From Archaeoglobales archaeon (GTDB lineage: Archaea > Halobacteriota > Archaeoglobi > Archaeoglobales > Archaeoglobaceae): a DNA stretch of 5,445 nt. Under the pieces are notes generated by a model. It did no database searches. It was not told the origin of the DNA and worked only from the letters and a program-made list of their open reading frames with translations. Each line of letters opens with the position of its first letter. Within the stretch, counting starts at the first letter, position 1. The stretch is from positions 1-5,445 of the forward strand of contig QMZD01000139.1 in the NCBI GenBank assembly GCA_003662985.1. Direction: 5' to 3'. Shown in pieces: positions 1 through 5,435 of the stretch. A program made the position numbers and the translations under genes.

Positions 1-25
1 AAAGTTCCTTAACGAAAATCTAACA

Positions 26-49
26 CCATACTCCATCCATACTCCATCC
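26..49. repeat. Short 11-base tandem direct repeat (about 2.2 copies)
   Basis: The 11-mer CATACTCCATC occurs at 27-37 and again at 38-48, and the 11-base period holds from 26 to 49. It lies just beyond the stop of the DUF166 gene on the minus strand. No function is evident; it could be a replication-slippage relic. No convincing T-rich terminator for the DUF166 gene is visible in the remaining bases 1-65. Confidence 0.6.
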
Positions 50-65
50 CCATAACCCGCTATCG

Positions 66-863
66 TCAGTCTGCAAAGTTTAAGAATTCTCTCATGTGGT
101 GGGGGATGAATTCTGGAGCATCTATACCAACAGCCTGACTGAAGGAATACACCATAGCATAACCTCCGAGATGAAATGGAGACTCTTTTATCTCAACGTC
201 CCTCTCCATGCTCGCAAGACATGGATACGCGCATTGATGCTGATGAATCTCCTTCCAGAAGTTCTCTTTGCTGTCTATCCAGTATCCTGCCATCTTTTTA
301 GCAACGTAGTAAGCACATCCGCAGGCATCAGTCAAAGCTTTGGCATTCAAAATCGTTGAATCATTCAATTTGACTTCAAATCTCGGCATTCCGAATCTGA
401 ATTCCTCACAGAATTTAGAAATAAATTTAGTTTCAGGTTTTAAAGTGCACAAAGGCTTGGGACATGCAAACTCTATGCCGACCTCCTCGCAATGTCTTGC
501 GATCTGATTCCTCAGTCCCGGAGAGCACCATCTGGGATCTTCGACGGGGATTATTAGGGCTTTGTAGGATTCTACGATTGAAGGCAGTTCAACCAAGATG
601 TCAGGGTGTAGGTTTATTGCTATGAAAACATCTCCATCCAAGATTTCAGGAAGAATGGATGAAGGATCATCGATGTAGATACCATAGCTTGATGGATCGG
701 CGAACTCTTCTGCCATAACGATTTTGGAGGAGAAGTCGTAGTCCTTGCAGTAATCACAGGCGTCTATACCACAAGCACCCAATTTTGGGCACATCTCGGG
801 GTACGCTAAGTTTAAAAGAAATCTCCTGCCGAATTCTCCGCTGAAGAATATGGAAACATCCAC
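66..863 (-). CDS. DUF166 family protein, cysteine-rich
   Basis: A 265-residue protein that I recognise as the archaeal DUF166 family. From memory, some databases label this family a putative thymidylate synthase, but nothing here proves that activity. Family-like segments are an N-terminal SGEFGRRFLLNL stretch (8-19), a C-x4-C-x2-C cluster (C31, C36, C39, with C25 just before), a VEDPRW segment (107-112), PKPLC (135-139), CGCAYYVAKKMAG (181-193) and YPCLASMERD (213-222). There are 13 cysteines (C25, 31, 36, 39, 113, 123, 134, 139, 152, 181, 183, 211, 215), which suggests iron-sulfur or zinc binding; this is inference. No signal peptide or membrane segment is seen, so it is probably cytoplasmic. 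The start is a GTG: an in-frame TAA lies 21 bases upstream and no earlier start exists. There is no good ribosome binding site, but a TATA-like box sits at the right distance for a leaderless mRNA. It is divergent from the flavin reductase operon. Confidence 0.88.
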   Translation of the reverse strand: MDVSIFFSGEFGRRFLLNLAYPEMCPKLGACGIDACDYCKDYDFSSKIVMAEEFADPSSYGIYIDDPSSILPEILDGDVFIAINLHPDILVELPSIVESYKALIIPVEDPRWCSPGLRNQIARHCEEVGIEFACPKPLCTLKPETKFISKFCEEFRFGMPRFEVKLNDSTILNAKALTDACGCAYYVAKKMAGYWIDSKENFWKEIHQHQCAYPCLASMERDVEIKESPFHLGGYAMVYSFSQAVGIDAPEFIPHHMREFLNFAD

Positions 864-883
864 ATCTCGAGTAAGGCATGAAG

Positions 884-900
884 ATTATTTTATTTTCGAT
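884..900 (-). promoter_or_regulatory. Probable BRE/TATA promoter of the DUF166 gene (leaderless)
   Basis: On the minus strand, CGAAA (898-894) is followed directly by ATAAAATA (893-886). This matches the archaeal BRE plus A/T-rich TATA-box arrangement. With the box at -30 to -23, transcription would begin at about 863, exactly the GTG start codon, which agrees with the lack of a ribosome binding site. No experiment supports this; it rests on spacing and composition. Confidence 0.5.
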
Positions 901-950
901 TTCGATTGGATTTAGATGAAATTTACCGCTTCAGTTAAGATTTAGTGAAA

Positions 951-987
951 TCGATCGAGTTTAATTGATTAATCGAAATGTTTTTAC
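951..987 (+). promoter_or_regulatory. Candidate promoter of the flavin reductase-nnr-AHCY-like operon
   Basis: Two A/T-rich candidates lie upstream of the operon. GTTTAATT (959-966) would place transcription start near 990. CGAAAT followed by GTTTTTAC (974-987) would place it near 1010, at the very edge of the ribosome binding site, so the first is easier to reconcile with a translated leader. An imperfect palindrome, TTAAT-TG-ATTAA (961-972), overlaps the first box and could be an operator. I cannot choose between the candidates. Confidence 0.35.
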
Positions 988-1007
988 CAATCTTCAATCA
1001 AAAGGTT

Positions 1008-1016
1008 GGTGGTGAT
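1008..1016 (+). promoter_or_regulatory. Ribosome binding site that fixes the flavin reductase start
   Basis: GGTGGTGAT differs by one base from GGAGGTGAT, the complement of the archaeal 16S rRNA 3' end. It ends three bases before the ATG at 1020. This favours that ATG over the upstream in-frame ATG at 978, which has no such site. Confidence 0.75.
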
Positions 1017-1019
1017 AGA

Positions 1020-1535
1020 ATGCTGGAATATCTGTATCCGATTCGCACGTATCTGGTTATTGCTGGTACGATTGACAAACCCAATCCGATGACGGCTGAT
1101 TGGGTTGTTCCATTATCCCATACACCCGCTCTCCTTGGAGTCTCAATAGCTCACAAGAGATATACAAAGAAGCTCATCGACGAGCAGAAGGATTTTGTTG
1201 TTGCCGTGCCAACAATCGAGCTGCTTAAGGATGTTTGGATTGCTGGAACCGTGAGCGGAGCTAGAAAAGACAAAAAAGACCTCATGAGCGTTACATTTAC
1301 CGAATCCAAATCTGTTAAGGCCCCATCGATCAAGGAATGTGCGGCAAATCTCGAATGTAAGGTCGTTCAGGATGTTGTAACTGGAGATCACACCTTTTAC
1401 GTCGGAGAGATCGTAGACGTCAGCTATGGGGATGCTTTCGCTGGAGGAAAACCTGACATCGGCGATTATAGATTCATACTGCATGTTGACGGGGCTAGTT
1501 TCACGACAACTGGAAATGAGATTGTAAAACCCTAA
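1020..1535 (+). CDS. Flavin reductase-like FMN-binding protein (flavoredoxin type)
   Basis: A 171-residue protein of the flavin reductase-like, split-barrel FMN-binding family. This family includes flavoredoxins and archaeal flavin or ferric reductases, which bind FMN and pass electrons from NAD(P)H or a protein donor. Visible family segments are NPMTADWVVPLS (22-33), RYTKKLI (47-53), an AGTVSGARKDK stretch (75-85) matching the family's G-x-x-SG-x-x-x-DK pattern, APSIKECAANLEC (101-113) and HTFYVGEIVD (124-133). The length fits the family, whose members are typically about 160-200 residues. There is no signal peptide, so it is cytoplasmic. It is the first gene of a three-gene operon, 22 bases before nnr. 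The electron donor and acceptor cannot be told from sequence; ferric, flavin or chromate-type reductase activity, or a flavoredoxin role, are all possible. An upstream in-frame ATG at 978 would add 14 residues unlike the family and is rejected. Confidence 0.88.
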   Translation: MLEYLYPIRTYLVIAGTIDKPNPMTADWVVPLSHTPALLGVSIAHKRYTKKLIDEQKDFVVAVPTIELLKDVWIAGTVSGARKDKKDLMSVTFTESKSVKAPSIKECAANLECKVVQDVVTGDHTFYVGEIVDVSYGDAFAGGKPDIGDYRFILHVDGASFTTTGNEIVKP

Positions 1536-1557
1536 ATCTTGGTAATAGGTCTTAACC

Positions 1558-3021
1558 ATGACGTCCGAATTAGATTTAATAACTTCAGCCGAGATGGCTG
1601 CAATCGACACGAACTGCGAATATCACGGACTTAGCAGGCTACAGCTCATGGAAAATGCTGGAAAGGCTTTAGCTGATGTAATTCTTAAGAAAACTAGGGA
1701 ATTGGAACTGGATAAATCTCTCCTAATTTTCGCCGGATTGGGTAACAATGGTGGCGACTCTTTTGTTGCGGCGAGACATCTGAGGGATTTCAACATCGAA
1801 ATTCTACTTCTGGGTAGAGAAAAAGACATAGGAACGGATATCGCAAGAAGGAACTTCGAGATACTGAAAAATGCAGGTTACAAAGTAGTCGAGATAAGGG
1901 ACAGTTCTCAGCTAGAGCGTTCCGATGCGGCAATCATCCTTGATGCGATGCTCGGAACTGGAGTGAGAGGGAAGTTAAGGGAGCCTTTCAGAACGGCAGT
2001 GGAAGTTATAAACTCGCTAGAAGGTTTTGTGTTTTCAGTGGATGTCCCTACGGGCTTGAATCCTGACACAGGAGAGTTCGATATCTGTGTGGAGGCCGAT
2101 ACCACTGTAACCTTCCACAAAAACAAGCCAGGACTGCTGAAAGCAAAAGATAAGGTTGGAGATGTAGTTGTTAAGGATATAGGGATACCTAAGGCTTATG
2201 AAATGCTTTCTGGCCCAGGAGACGTACAGAGGGTTTACAGAAGAGTGGAAAACGCTCACAAGGGTATGCACGGGAGGGTGTTAATCGTAGGAGGCGGAGC
2301 CTACACGGGAGCCCCAGCTCTGGCTGCTATCGCTGCTTTAAATGCTGGAGCGGACATCGTAACGCTGGCTGTACCAGAGACAATTTATGAAGTGGTCTCA
2401 TCCTTCTCTCCTAATCTCATAGTGAGGAAGCTTAAGGGGGGTAGGATCGAGGGGAAGAACATTCCCGAGGTTGAAAAGCTCCTCGAGAAGCATGGAGTAG
2501 TGGTTATGGGAATGGGCACTGGCGATGCCGAGTTCTCAAATGTCGCTGCTGAAATCCTCAAAACAGGAAAGATAAAGAAGGCTGTGCTTGATGCTGAAGG
2601 GATAACGAAAGAGATTCCCGAGGAGATTGAATGTATCCTTACGCCCCATAGAGGAGAGTTCAGAAAGGCTTTTGGTAAAGATCCCAATCAAGAAAACGTC
2701 AAAAGGATGGCGGAGAAAATAGGGGCTACGATTCTTCTCAAAGCCAAGGAGGACATCATAAGCGATGGAAATAAGGTTAGGATTAACAAAACAGGAAATG
2801 CTGGAATGACGGTAGGTGGAACGGGAGATGTTCTTTCAGGCGTTGTAGGGGCTTTATTTGCATTGGGTGATGCGTTGTGGAGCGCATCGGCAGCAGCATT
2901 CATCAATGGTTTGGCCGGCGATCTCTGCTTCCAAGAACTCGGCTTTAACTTCACTGCCTTGGATGTAGCCTCAAAAATACCCATTGCGATTAAGAATTCG
3001 ATTGAATTCGGTAAAGCCTGA
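1558..3021 (+). CDS. nnr: Bifunctional NAD(P)H-hydrate epimerase / ADP-dependent NAD(P)H-hydrate dehydratase
   Basis: A 487-residue cytoplasmic fusion that repairs hydrated NAD(P)H (NADHX, NADPHX). The N-terminal YjeF domain (about 1-215) interconverts the R and S epimers, and the C-terminal ribokinase-like domain (about 225-487) dehydrates the S form using a nucleotide, usually ADP in microbial enzymes. Epimerase motifs are GLGNNGGDS (60-68), DAMLGTG (129-135), VDVPTGLNPDTGE (161-173) and FHKNKPG (186-192). Dehydratase motifs are HKGMHG (234-239), NAGADIVTLAVPE (262-274), MGTGD (319-323), LTPHRGEF (361-368) and NAGMTVGGTGDVLSG (414-428), with D424 as the expected catalytic Asp. Length is normal for the fused form. 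Deviations by eye are S68 for the usual Gly, T165 for the usual Ser, and LDAEG (344-348) for the usual LDAD. The ATG start is bounded by an in-frame TAG 12 bases upstream; a weak AGGT (1547-1550) precedes it. Middle gene of the operon. Confidence 0.96.
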   Translation: MTSELDLITSAEMAAIDTNCEYHGLSRLQLMENAGKALADVILKKTRELELDKSLLIFAGLGNNGGDSFVAARHLRDFNIEILLLGREKDIGTDIARRNFEILKNAGYKVVEIRDSSQLERSDAAIILDAMLGTGVRGKLREPFRTAVEVINSLEGFVFSVDVPTGLNPDTGEFDICVEADTTVTFHKNKPGLLKAKDKVGDVVVKDIGIPKAYEMLSGPGDVQRVYRRVENAHKGMHGRVLIVGGGAYTGAPALAAIAALNAGADIVTLAVPETIYEVVSSFSPNLIVRKLKGGRIEGKNIPEVEKLLEKHGVVVMGMGTGDAEFSNVAAEILKTGKIKKAVLDAEGITKEIPEEIECILTPHRGEFRKAFGKDPNQENVKRMAEKIGATILLKAKEDIISDGNKVRINKTGNAGMTVGGTGDVLSGVVGALFALGDALWSASAAAFINGLAGDLCFQELGFNFTALDVASKIPIAIKNSIEFGKA

Positions 3022-3041
3022 AATTCTGCATAGCCATGTTT

Positions 3042-3049
3042 GGTGGTAT
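3042..3049 (+). promoter_or_regulatory. Ribosome binding site that fixes the AHCY-like start
   Basis: GGTGGTAT ends three bases before the ATG at 3053, the same layout as GGTGGTGAT before the flavin reductase gene. It supports starting at 3053 (or at the adjacent ATG, 3056) over the in-frame TTG at 2984, which would overlap nnr by 38 bases and lacks such a site. Confidence 0.65.
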
Positions 3050-3052
3050 CCA

Positions 3053-4114
3053 ATGATGGAATGGGTTTTCGAGAGAATGATCTATGTAAAGGAAGCCTGC
3101 AAGCTTGTCTCAGAGGGTATAGAGGGTGAAAGAGCTTCCATATGTTTCCCTCTTGAATATAAAACAGCCGTGCTCGTTTATGAGCTCTCTAAATACTGTG
3201 ATTTGAAGGTTTGCAGGTTTGACGATCCCACAACCAAGATCGAGGCTGTGAGATGGTTAGAAGATAAAGGGGTTAAAGTAAGAAGGAAGGAGGAATGCTT
3301 AGATTCAGAGTACTTCCTTGATTGTGTCGCAGCTTTAACGAGAAAGACTTTAAAAGCGGGTAAAAGCGTAACTGGAGTTATTGAGCTGACCAAGAGTGGT
3401 GTCGATCAACTTAAGAGTCTGCATGCTAAAAAGGTTTTCAGGAAGGCAATATCGATAGACGATTCCGAGCTCAAAGGAAAGGGAGAAAACATCTACGGAA
3501 CGGGTTTAGGTTTGCTCGATGCCCTAATACGCTTGAACATAATGCTTCCCGGAAAAAACGTTTTCATAATCGGTTTTGGGAGGGTTGGCGAAGGCTGTGC
3601 TTCCGTGCTTAAGAAACTGGGCTGTGAGGTTGAGGTTTTTGACAAGGATAAGCTTAGATGTGCGCTCGCGGAATATATGGGATTTAAAGTTTCCGAGGTT
3701 GAGGATGGTTTGAGAGAGGCTGACATCGTGGTAACCGCTACTGGAGTTGATGGAATAATCGATTCCTCCAACATAAGATACCTCAAAAACGGTGCAATTC
3801 TGTGCAATATGGGTGCTGGAAGATACGAAATAGACCTGAGAAATCTTGAGGGATACCAAAGGACTGAGATTGGCGACCATATTACGAAATTGAGTGGGCT
3901 AAACTACTTTTATCTTCTTGCCGATGGACGCTCGGTCAACCTCACGATGGGTAACGGAACGCCTTTGGAGATCATGGACAGAACCTTTGCTTTAGTAGCA
4001 TTTGCCCTCGAGCACCTGATAAAAAAGGACTTCTCTGGGATTATTGAAACTCCAAAAGAAGTTGAAGAAAGGCTTGCAGAGCTTGTGAGACTAAAGAAGA
4101 TTCAAAAAAGATAA
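3053..4114 (+). CDS. Divergent S-adenosylhomocysteine hydrolase-like NAD-binding protein, active site mostly lost
   Basis: A 353-residue protein homologous to AdoHcy hydrolase (AHCY, about 400-430 residues). The clearest match is the NAD domain: NIYGTGLGLLDALIR (146-160), GFGRVGEG (174-181), VTATG (227-231), AILCNMG (248-254), EID (259-261) and NLTMGNGTP (296-304). Aligned by eye with human AHCY as I recall it, the substrate residues are changed: H55 to P33, T57 to E35, E59 to K37, D131 to C91, E156 to L112, D190 to E145, H301 to A255 and H353 to T303. K186 (K141) and N191 (N146) are kept, and NAD-ribose E243 becomes D197. The C-terminal Lys/Tyr tail that reaches a neighbouring subunit's NAD in many AHCYs is absent. 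The reading frame is intact, so this is not a decayed gene. It probably binds NAD(H) but has another substrate or a regulatory role. No signal peptide. Last gene of the operon, 31 bases after nnr. Confidence 0.85.
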   Translation: MMEWVFERMIYVKEACKLVSEGIEGERASICFPLEYKTAVLVYELSKYCDLKVCRFDDPTTKIEAVRWLEDKGVKVRRKEECLDSEYFLDCVAALTRKTLKAGKSVTGVIELTKSGVDQLKSLHAKKVFRKAISIDDSELKGKGENIYGTGLGLLDALIRLNIMLPGKNVFIIGFGRVGEGCASVLKKLGCEVEVFDKDKLRCALAEYMGFKVSEVEDGLREADIVVTATGVDGIIDSSNIRYLKNGAILCNMGAGRYEIDLRNLEGYQRTEIGDHITKLSGLNYFYLLADGRSVNLTMGNGTPLEIMDRTFALVAFALEHLIKKDFSGIIETPKEVEERLAELVRLKKIQKR

Positions 4115-4128
4115 AAAGAAAGAATTTT
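4101..4128 (-). terminator. Oligo-T tract, probable terminator of the secreted-protein gene
   Basis: On the minus strand, just past the stop at 4137, the sequence is very T-rich: TTCTTTCTTTTTATCTTTTTT runs from about 4125 to 4105 with no obvious hairpin. Archaeal RNA polymerase commonly terminates at such T tracts. It overlaps the last codons of the convergent AHCY-like gene. No equally clear plus-strand T tract follows the operon within the 22-base gap. Confidence 0.45.
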
Positions 4129-4136
4129 ACCAAACT

Positions 4137-5330
4137 TTACTCACCAAGCTCCTCCTCAACCTCTTCTTGCACATCTACAGTCATTTCTTGTTTTTCAAAA
4201 CCTACTGAGCTTACCGTAAACCCTTTGGTCTTGTAGACTCCCGTTCCCTCAAGATGTACGCTTCCACTTCCCTTAGCGAAGACCTTTAATATTCCTTCAG
4301 CCGTAACTGTGATGTTTTCTCCTCTGACGATGACCTTGCCCTCTCCTTTGTAGGTTACGGTTCCATTGTCTTCCTGCTTCTCACCATATCCTATCGCTAA
4401 GACAACGCTATCGGCTGGAGCCGTAACAGTCCCATTTCCACAGATCTTTACAACTCCACTTCCCTCGATGCTAACACTACCGTTGCCTGCTGCGAATAGA
4501 ACTCCAGTACCTTCGATGTCAACGGCTCCGGTCTGCTGGTGGTTTATAAGCCAGATTATCCTTTTGAGTTTGAAGTGGGAGTGGTGCATGTACTTCACAG
4601 CCTTCTTCAACGCAATGTTCTCCTTGAGCAGGAATCTGTTAACCTGCCTGTTTCTCTCAAGCTCCATTAATTTCTCTTTAGCCTCCTCAACCTTCTCTCT
4701 TGCTCTTTCGGTATCGGCCGTGAATTTCTCAAGCCATCTCTCTAACAAAGTTGTGTCCTTGCCTTGGGCTTGATACTCCTCTATAAGTTCTTGAATCCTT
4801 TCCGTAACGTTGTCTGCTTTATCCAGCATTCTCTCCATGATGTAGATCCATCTCAACCCTATTGCCTTTTTGAGGGAAACCTTTGCCTCCAGCCACTCTT
4901 TCTTCAATTCTTTTGCCGCATCTCTAAGTTCCTCAACGGTAGCAGCATTTTCAATGTCTTCTCGGACAGCAGATATATCGGCTATGTGTCCGTCAATCTC
5001 CTCTAGCAAAACTTCCTTTTCAGGATAGTCAACAGGGCTGTTTTCTATCTTATCTTTGATGCTAAGCAACGAGGCAACCGCAAGATCGTCGCTTGCAAGC
5101 AGCCACTCTTTTGCCTCATCGAACGTGTCCTCGTTTATCACTATTCCGAAATGGTAGCTCCTCAGCCTTGCTTTGTCTCTCATGTACTTCTCTTTTATTT
5201 TCTTAAAGTCCATCTTTCCTACATCCATTGCTGAGGCTGCTGAAGCCAGCAATAGCAAAACCAGCAGGGCTGCAGCAAACCCCAGCATCCTTTCCATTTT
5301 TCCCGCTTTTCCCGCTTTTCCCGCCGTCAC
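4137..5330 (-). CDS. Secreted protein with coiled coil and glycine-rich beta repeats; function unknown
   Basis: I do not recognise a named family. From the GTG at 5330 the protein has 397 residues. A Sec-type signal peptide is clear: basic residues, a hydrophobic core LGFAAALLVLLLLA (16-29) and a likely cut after ASA (32-34). Residues about 40-262 are charged and helical (Lys/Glu/Leu-rich, probable coiled coil). Residues about 269-367 change to short beta-like repeats built on a V-x-I/V-x-G-x-G pattern, such as VDIEGTGV, VSIEGSGV and VHLEGTGV. Five N-x-S/T sequons occur (N174, N283, N299, N322, N339), four of them in the repeats, consistent with archaeal surface glycosylation. The C-terminus is acidic with no membrane anchor. 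It may be a cell-envelope or extracellular structural protein. Starts at 5339 (GTG), 5336 (ATG) and 5297 (ATG) are also possible; 5330 is chosen for its ribosome binding site. Convergent with the operon and probably transcribed alone. Confidence 0.85.
   Translation of the reverse strand: MTAGKAGKAGKMERMLGFAAALLVLLLLASAASAMDVGKMDFKKIKEKYMRDKARLRSYHFGIVINEDTFDEAKEWLLASDDLAVASLLSIKDKIENSPVDYPEKEVLLEEIDGHIADISAVREDIENAATVEELRDAAKELKKEWLEAKVSLKKAIGLRWIYIMERMLDKADNVTERIQELIEEYQAQGKDTTLLERWLEKFTADTERAREKVEEAKEKLMELERNRQVNRFLLKENIALKKAVKYMHHSHFKLKRIIWLINHQQTGAVDIEGTGVLFAAGNGSVSIEGSGVVKICGNGTVTAPADSVVLAIGYGEKQEDNGTVTYKGEGKVIVRGENITVTAEGILKVFAKGSGSVHLEGTGVYKTKGFTVSSVGFEKQEMTVDVQEEVEEELGE
5298..5324 (-). 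repeat. Three perfect tandem copies of a 9-base unit near the start codon
   Basis: On the minus strand GCGGGAAAA is repeated three times without mismatch, at 5324-5316, 5315-5307 and 5306-5298. In frame it encodes Ala-Gly-Lys three times, directly before Met-Glu-Arg of the signal peptide. If translation starts at the ATG at 5297 instead, the repeats lie in the 5' leader. Confidence 0.9.
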
Positions 5331-5334
5331 ACGC

Positions 5335-5342
5335 ATCACCTC
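5335..5342 (-). promoter_or_regulatory. Ribosome binding site of the secreted-protein gene
   Basis: On the minus strand GAGGTGAT (5342-5335) is a full match to the archaeal anti-Shine-Dalgarno. It overlaps the GTG at 5339 and the ATG at 5336, so it cannot serve them, and it lies four bases before the in-frame GTG at 5330. That spacing resembles the two plus-strand sites in this window, hence the chosen start. Confidence 0.55.
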
Positions 5343-5357
5343 AAAAGTAGATGGAAT

Positions 5358-5372
5358 CCTTTAAATTTAAGG
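5358..5372 (-). promoter_or_regulatory. TATA-like promoter element of the secreted-protein gene
   Basis: The minus strand reads CCTTAAATTTAAAGG, a strong A/T box with a palindromic TTAAATTTAA core (5370-5361). With the box at -30 to -23, transcription would begin near 5340, at or next to the ribosome binding site. This leaves open a leaderless start at 5339 or 5336. No clear BRE is seen just upstream. Confidence 0.5.
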
Positions 5373-5380
5373 ATACTTTC

Positions 5381-5412
5381 AGTAATTCGGATTTTTTTGG
5401 GTTTGAATTACT
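5381..5412. repeat. Inverted repeat, 8-base arms with a 16-base T-rich loop
   Basis: AGTAATTC (5381-5388) is the exact reverse complement of GAATTACT (5405-5412). The loop holds a run of seven Ts on the plus strand. TTTC (5377-5380) and GAAA (5417-5420) could extend the stem if four bases bulge out. It lies just upstream of the TATA-like box of the secreted-protein gene, so it could be an operator or part of a terminator for a gene beyond the window. Confidence 0.55.
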
Positions 5413-5435
5413 TTATGAAACTTTATTTTACTTTA
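5410..5435. repeat. ACTTTA repeated three times with a 10-base period
   Basis: ACTTTA occurs at 5410-5415, 5420-5425 and 5430-5435, exactly 10 bases apart, so the copies would lie on the same face of the helix. A related ACTTTC is at 5375-5380. On the minus strand the unit is TAAAGT, upstream of the secreted-protein promoter. A/T-rich composition makes chance occurrence possible. Confidence 0.55.

Noticed and set aside
96..359. Plus-strand open frame of 87 codons opposite the DUF166 gene
   Set aside because: It lies wholly antisense to a well-supported gene, has no ribosome binding site and no recognisable family features.
978..1019. Upstream ATG extending the flavin reductase by 14 residues
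   Set aside because: It has no ribosome binding site, overlaps a candidate TATA box, and the good site at 1008-1016 points to 1020.
1143..1610. Minus-strand open frame of 155 codons across the flavin reductase gene and the nnr start
   Set aside because: Its opposite strand carries clear family motifs, and the translated minus-strand protein is Ser-rich and unlike any family I know. It is a shadow.
2994..3009. Two GAATTC palindromes four bases apart near the nnr end
   Set aside because: They are explained by coding sequence (residues 480-484 of Nnr); no further symmetry or context supports a site.
2984..3052. TTG start extending the AHCY-like protein by 23 residues into the nnr gene
   Set aside because: It is a rare start codon with no ribosome binding site, the extension does not resemble AHCY, and a good site precedes 3053.
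3036..3056. Six-codon leader frame (MFGGIQ) whose TGA overlaps the AHCY-like start
   Set aside because: It has no ribosome binding site of its own, and its codons simply read through the site of the next gene. Chance is the simplest explanation.
4366..4773. Plus-strand open frame of 135 codons opposite the secreted-protein gene
   Set aside because: The Ser/Leu/Pro-rich translation is what the reverse of a Glu/Lys/Gly-rich coding sequence gives, and it has no ribosome binding site.
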